Shown here piece by piece: positions 53,338-56,615 of a DNA stretch of 56,615 nucleotides. The stretch lies in assembly GCF_001921215.1 (NCBI RefSeq), contig NZ_MSIF01000040.1, forward strand, positions 1-56,615. Direction: 5' to 3'. Positions within the stretch are counted from its first letter, which is position 1; every line of letters starts with the position of its first letter. The notes below the pieces were generated by a model. It saw only the letters and a program-made list of their open reading frames with translations, was not told where the DNA came from and did not search any database. Source of the stretch: Actinophytocola xinjiangensis (GTDB lineage Bacteria; Actinomycetota; Actinomycetes; Mycobacteriales; Pseudonocardiaceae). The translations under genes and the position numbers were made by a program.

Positions 53338-54633
53338 CTATCCCGACGCCCGCCGGCTCCTGGCGAGCACCACCACCCCAGCCACGAGCGGAACGAGCAG
53401 GTAGGCGCTGCCGAGGACCACCTCGGGCGGGGTCCACTCCAGCTCCGGGCGCTCGCCGGCCGGCCGGTTCGGGTCCGAACTGCGCATGATCAGCAGCACA
53501 CCGCTGGCGTAGACGGCGACGACCGCGCCGACCCCGGCCAGCGCCCGCGCCCTGGCCGCGCCGCGCGGCAGCGGGACCGGCAGCCGCGAGACCAGCAACA
53601 CCAGCAGCGGGATCACCCACACGTAGTGGTGCGACCAGGACACCGGGCTGAGCAGCAGACCGAAGAACGCGGTGACCAGCAGCGCCTCCAGCGGCCGGCC
53701 CTGGCGGTGGAACCGCAGCACCAGCCACACGGCCGGCACCGCCAGCAGCGCGCCGACACCGATCGCGGCGCCCAGCGACCACGGGGCCAGGTCGCTCAGC
53801 CGCAGGATCAGCGCGTGCAGCGACTGGTTGCCCGCCCAGAACGTCGGGCCGGTGCGCTCCGGGTCGGTGACCGCGACCGTCCAGAAGCGGGTGAAGTCGT
53901 GCGGGATGATCAGGAAGATCACCGCCTGCAGCACGGCGAAGGTGACCAGCGCGCGGACCGCGTCGGCCCGCCGGCCGGTCAGCCACAGGTGCGGGACGAA
54001 GATCAACGGGGTCAGCTTGACCGCCGCCGCGACCCCGACCAGCACCCCGCCGACGTGCCGCACCCGGCCAAGGACCAGCACGTCCACCACGACCAGGGCC
54101 ATCAGCACCAGGTTGATCTGCCCGAGGAACAGCGTGCGCCACACCGGCTCGACCGCCAGCGCCAGGACCGTGACCACGATCGTCGTGGTCGCCGGGGTCA
54201 TCCACACCGGACGGTTCGGCAGGTTCCGCACGGCGATCCGCACGACCAGCGCCAGCGCCAGGACCGAACCGGCGGCCAGGATCCCCCACGACACCTGGGT
54301 CGGGAACAGCGCCAGCGGAACGAACAGCAGCGCGCCGGTCGGCGGATAGGTGAACGGCAGCTTCGCCCACGCCGGCTCGGAGCTGAGGAAGTCGTTGTCG
54401 TACAACGGTTCGCCGGTGAGCAGGGCGATCGCGCCCGAGCGGTAGACGGCGCTGTCCACCCCCAGCCGCCAGTCGATCAGCCAACTGACCACACCTGCCG
54501 CGAGCAGCACGGCCGGCACCGCGAACAACGCCACCGCCAGCCTCGGTCTGGCGAACAGGCGCCGGATCGACTGGCCCAACCAGCCCGCGCCGCCGGTGTC
54601 CAGGCCGGGCGCCGCACTCACGACCTCACTCAC
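53338..54633 (-). CDS. GT87 polyprenyl-phosphate mannosyltransferase-like protein
   Basis: A 431-residue polytopic protein with about ten membrane segments, related to the GT-C family GT87 (PimE-type) that uses polyprenyl-phosphomannose on the outer face. Visible family features: the acidic DSAVYRSGAIALLTGEPLYD near the first extracytoplasmic loop (Asp as the catalytic candidate), LPFTYPPTGALLF, FLGQINLVLMALVV and SPVSWSHHYVWVIPL. The GTG at 54633 is used without a strong Shine-Dalgarno. Located before purK on the same strand and about 32 bp after the GGDEF-like gene. Confidence 0.8.
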   Translation of the reverse strand: MSEVVSAAPGLDTGGAGWLGQSIRRLFARPRLAVALFAVPAVLLAAGVVSWLIDWRLGVDSAVYRSGAIALLTGEPLYDNDFLSSEPAWAKLPFTYPPTGALLFVPLALFPTQVSWGILAAGSVLALALVVRIAVRNLPNRPVWMTPATTTIVVTVLALAVEPVWRTLFLGQINLVLMALVVVDVLVLGRVRHVGGVLVGVAAAVKLTPLIFVPHLWLTGRRADAVRALVTFAVLQAVIFLIIPHDFTRFWTVAVTDPERTGPTFWAGNQSLHALILRLSDLAPWSLGAAIGVGALLAVPAVWLVLRFHRQGRPLEALLVTAFFGLLLSPVSWSHHYVWVIPLLVLLVSRLPVPLPRGAARARALAGVGAVVAVYASGVLLIMRSSDPNRPAGERPELEWTPPEVVLGSAYLLVPLVAGVVVLARSRRASG

Positions 54634-54665
54634 GGTCGCAAGGAAACCACGCCCGCCCGGCGCCG

Positions 54666-55502
54666 CTACGCCCGGCTGAGCCCGTGCAGCAGCGTGCGCG
54701 CGCCGTCCTCGGTGTCCGGCAGCTGCTCCACCCGCAGCCACGGCCGCCGGCCGGTCGCCATCTGCGGGTCGACCGCCAGCCGCTCGGTGATCAACCAGCC
54801 GGCGTTGAGCGCCCGCTCACCGAACGCCGGGTCCCGCTCGGCGAGCACCACGGCCACCGACGGGCCGAGCAGCGCGACGCTCTCCCCACCGTCGAACACC
54901 TCCCGCAGCACGTCGGCCACCAGCACCATCGCCATCAGCCGCGCCCAGCCGGTCACCGCCGACAGGTCCAGCGTCACCACCAGCAGCGCGTGCGTGCGGG
55001 CCACCGGCACCTGGGCGCGCCGCGAACGCCGGTACACCTCGCCCAGGCGGGTCCGCAGGTAGGCGTGGGTCGACAGGCTGGTCAGGCTCTCGACGGTCTC
55101 CGCGTTGCGCAGCTCCCCACAGGACTCGTCCGCCCAGGCCAGCGCCGCCGCGCGCACCATCGGCGTCGGCGCGGCGTCCGGATCGGTGGCGATCAGGCCG
55201 CCGTGCTCCTGGTCGTGGGTGAGCACCGCGTGCAGCGCGGCCAGGTCGGTCAGGGTCTCCTCCAGGCCGGCGCCGGACGCCGCGCGCGCCCGGCCAAGAC
55301 CCGCCAGCGAGTCGCTCAGGTCGCAGCGCAGCACCGCCGACGAGCACACCGCGTCCACCTCGGGCAGCCCCCAGTCGCTGGGGAACCGCCAGCCGGCGGC
55401 GATGCTCGCCGTGCGCCACCGCGCCCGCAGCCGCCGCAGCGCCCTGGCGGTACCGTCGGCATCGCCACGGTGAGATCGCGACCCCGCCTCACGTACCGTC
55501 AC
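54666..55502 (-). CDS. Degenerate GGDEF-like domain protein
   Basis: A 278-residue protein with no membrane segment. The C-terminal half (about 135-278) resembles a GGDEF fold: LTSLSTHAYLRTRLGEVYRR, LLVVTLDLSAVTGWARLMAM, LREVFDGGESVALLG. The signature GGDEF is replaced by GGESV and the metal-binding Asp/Glu positions differ, so di-GMP synthesis is unlikely; a nucleotide-binding or regulatory role is possible. The first half is helical and Ala/Arg-rich. A GTG at 55502 has GGAG 5 bases upstream. Divergent from the ECF sigma gene (232-bp gap). Confidence 0.5.
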   Translation of the reverse strand: MTVREAGSRSHRGDADGTARALRRLRARWRTASIAAGWRFPSDWGLPEVDAVCSSAVLRCDLSDSLAGLGRARAASGAGLEETLTDLAALHAVLTHDQEHGGLIATDPDAAPTPMVRAAALAWADESCGELRNAETVESLTSLSTHAYLRTRLGEVYRRSRRAQVPVARTHALLVVTLDLSAVTGWARLMAMVLVADVLREVFDGGESVALLGPSVAVVLAERDPAFGERALNAGWLITERLAVDPQMATGRRPWLRVEQLPDTEDGARTLLHGLSRA

Positions 55503-55734
55503 ATTCGCTCCGTCCGGTCTGTCACGGGCTGTTGAGTGAGTAACGCGTCGACGCGACCGTCGTGACGCCATTCGTCCGACGAGTTGCCCAGCGCGACCCA
55601 TACGGCCATTCCGGTGATCGGGTGGTGCTGTGTTCGGTGGAATCCGTCACACTGAGCGCGGGAGCGTGTCTAGTGGGCGTTCGGGCGGGTTTGCCCTGCC
55701 CTCGGGGGTAGACACGTGCGAGTTGAGGAGGATC

Positions 55735-56615
55735 GTGGCCACCGTTCCCGCTGACATCGAGGGGCCCAGCGACGCGGAACTGATCGACGCGGTGCGCAAG
55801 GGCACGGTGTCGGCCTACGGCTCGCTCTACGAACGGCACGTCGCCGCCGCGTACAACCTGGCGCGCCAGCTGACCAGATCCCCGGCCGAGGCCGACGACC
55901 TGGTGTCGGAGGCATTCGCCAAGGTCCTCGACACGCTGCGTGCCGGCCGAGGACCCGACTCGGCGTTCCGCGCCTACCTGCTGACCGCGCTGCGGCACAC
56001 CGCCTACGACAAGACCCGCCGCGACCGCAAGGTCGAGCTGTCCGACGACGTGGAGTCCGCCGGTGGCGCGGCCGTCGCCGAACCGTTCTCCGACACCGCG
56101 GTCGCCGGGCTGGAACGCTCCCTGGCCGCGCAGGCCTTCGCCCGCCTGCCCGAACGCTGGCAGGCGGTGCTCTGGCACACCGAGATCGAACGCCAGTCGC
56201 CGGCCGAGGTCGCCCCCATCCTGGGCCTGACCGCCAACGGTGTCTCCGCGCTCGCCTACCGCGCCCGCGAGGGCCTGCGGCAGGCCTACCTGCAGGTCCA
56301 CCTCTCCGAGATCACCGACAGCCGCTGCCGCGCGGCCGCCGAACGGCTCGGCGCGTTCACCAGGTCCGGACTGGCCAAGCGGGAGAAGGCCCAGGTCGAG
56401 GCGCACCTGGACGAGTGCGACCGGTGCCGTGGCCTGGCCGCCGAACTCGCCTACGTCAACGGGGCGATGCGTGAGGTCGTCGCGCCGCTGGTGCTCGGCG
56501 CCGGCGCGCTGGGCTACCTGTCCCCGGTCGCGCAGGGCACGACCGCGGTGGTCGCCACGACCACCGTCGGCGCGGCCGGTGCCGGCGGGGCGGCGGCGGG
56601 CGCCGCCGCGGCCGG
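55735..56615 (+). CDS. ECF sigma factor with zinc-finger extension (3' end outside window)
   Basis: The visible 293 residues start with a GTG after GAGGAGGATC. Region sigma2 (about 22-95: LYERHVAAAYNLARQLT, AEADDLVSEAFAKVLDTL) and sigma4 (about 138-190: LPERWQAVLWHTEIE, GLTANGVSALAYRAREGL) are complete. After these comes an anti-sigma-like zinc motif H-x3-C-x2-C (His224, Cys228, Cys231; HLDECDRCRG), then a hydrophobic Ala/Gly/Val-rich stretch running to the window end. The fusion suggests a sigma factor with built-in control. No separate anti-sigma gene is visible; more may lie beyond the window. Confidence 0.88.
   Translation, partial: MATVPADIEGPSDAELIDAVRKGTVSAYGSLYERHVAAAYNLARQLTRSPAEADDLVSEAFAKVLDTLRAGRGPDSAFRAYLLTALRHTAYDKTRRDRKVELSDDVESAGGAAVAEPFSDTAVAGLERSLAAQAFARLPERWQAVLWHTEIERQSPAEVAPILGLTANGVSALAYRAREGLRQAYLQVHLSEITDSRCRAAAERLGAFTRSGLAKREKAQVEAHLDECDRCRGLAAELAYVNGAMREVVAPLVLGAGALGYLSPVAQGTTAVVATTTVGAAGAGGAAAGAAAA

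Overview
This high-GC window reads as chromosomal backbone of an actinobacterium. The genes MtrAB-LpqB, a WhiB2-type regulator, FbiA/FbiB (coenzyme F420), WbbL/RmlD (rhamnosyl linker of arabinogalactan) and paired LytR-CpsA-Psr proteins, together with many GTG/TTG starts, point to the mycolata/Pseudonocardiales side of the phylum. The gene order closely matches, from memory, the Mycobacterium tuberculosis stretch Rv3240c (secA1) to Rv3276c (purK), but several extra genes are present. I infer a Pseudonocardiales member; species cannot be told from sequence reading alone.

Layout. 1-14.6 kb: secA, hibernation factor hpf, a 0.7-kb gap with at most one small ORF, comF, the lpqB-mtrB-mtrA signalling operon (minus strand), a VOC protein, tmk, a DUF1266 protein, a META-domain lipoprotein, a YdeI-like protein and sahH. 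14.7-20.8 kb: a large membrane protein carrying what looks like a split alpha/beta-hydrolase, a glutamate-mutase-MutL-like ATPase translationally coupled to an APC amino acid permease, and a CDF metal transporter. 20.9-25.4 kb: mannose supply and companions (manA, SIS protein, Trm112-like, manB, DUF3499). 25.4-30.3 kb: a degenerate zincin, a 1325-residue GT2/membrane protein with a disordered Gly-rich linker, and whiB2. 30.4-35.0 kb: M50 protease, fbiA-fbiB-NUDIX operon, AlkA-type glycosylase.

35.0-49.8 kb is a cell-envelope glycan region: manC, wbbL, five further glycosyltransferases (three GT4, one GT2, one GT2-GT4 fusion), rmlD and two LCP ligases. ManA, ManB and ManC together give GDP-mannose; RmlD and WbbL give the rhamnosylated linker; LCP proteins attach glycans to peptidoglycan. 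In M. tuberculosis manB, wbbL and rmlD lie together; here about 7 kb of glycosyltransferases separates wbbL from rmlD. 49.8-56.6 kb: a TIGR03089 protein, a frameshifted methyltransferase-like pseudogene, fadE25, purE-purK, a GT87 mannosyltransferase, a GGDEF-like protein and, running off the end, an ECF sigma factor with a fused zinc-finger extension.

Two regulatory patterns stand out. Several genes have a TANNNT box 6-8 bases before a GTG/ATG and no Shine-Dalgarno sequence, suggesting leaderless mRNAs; one divergent pair has two such boxes sharing a TA dinucleotide. Most convergent gene pairs overlap or nearly touch at their 3' ends with no visible terminator. I did not find CRISPR arrays, tRNA/rRNA genes, insertion sequences or a polyketide/peptide cluster.
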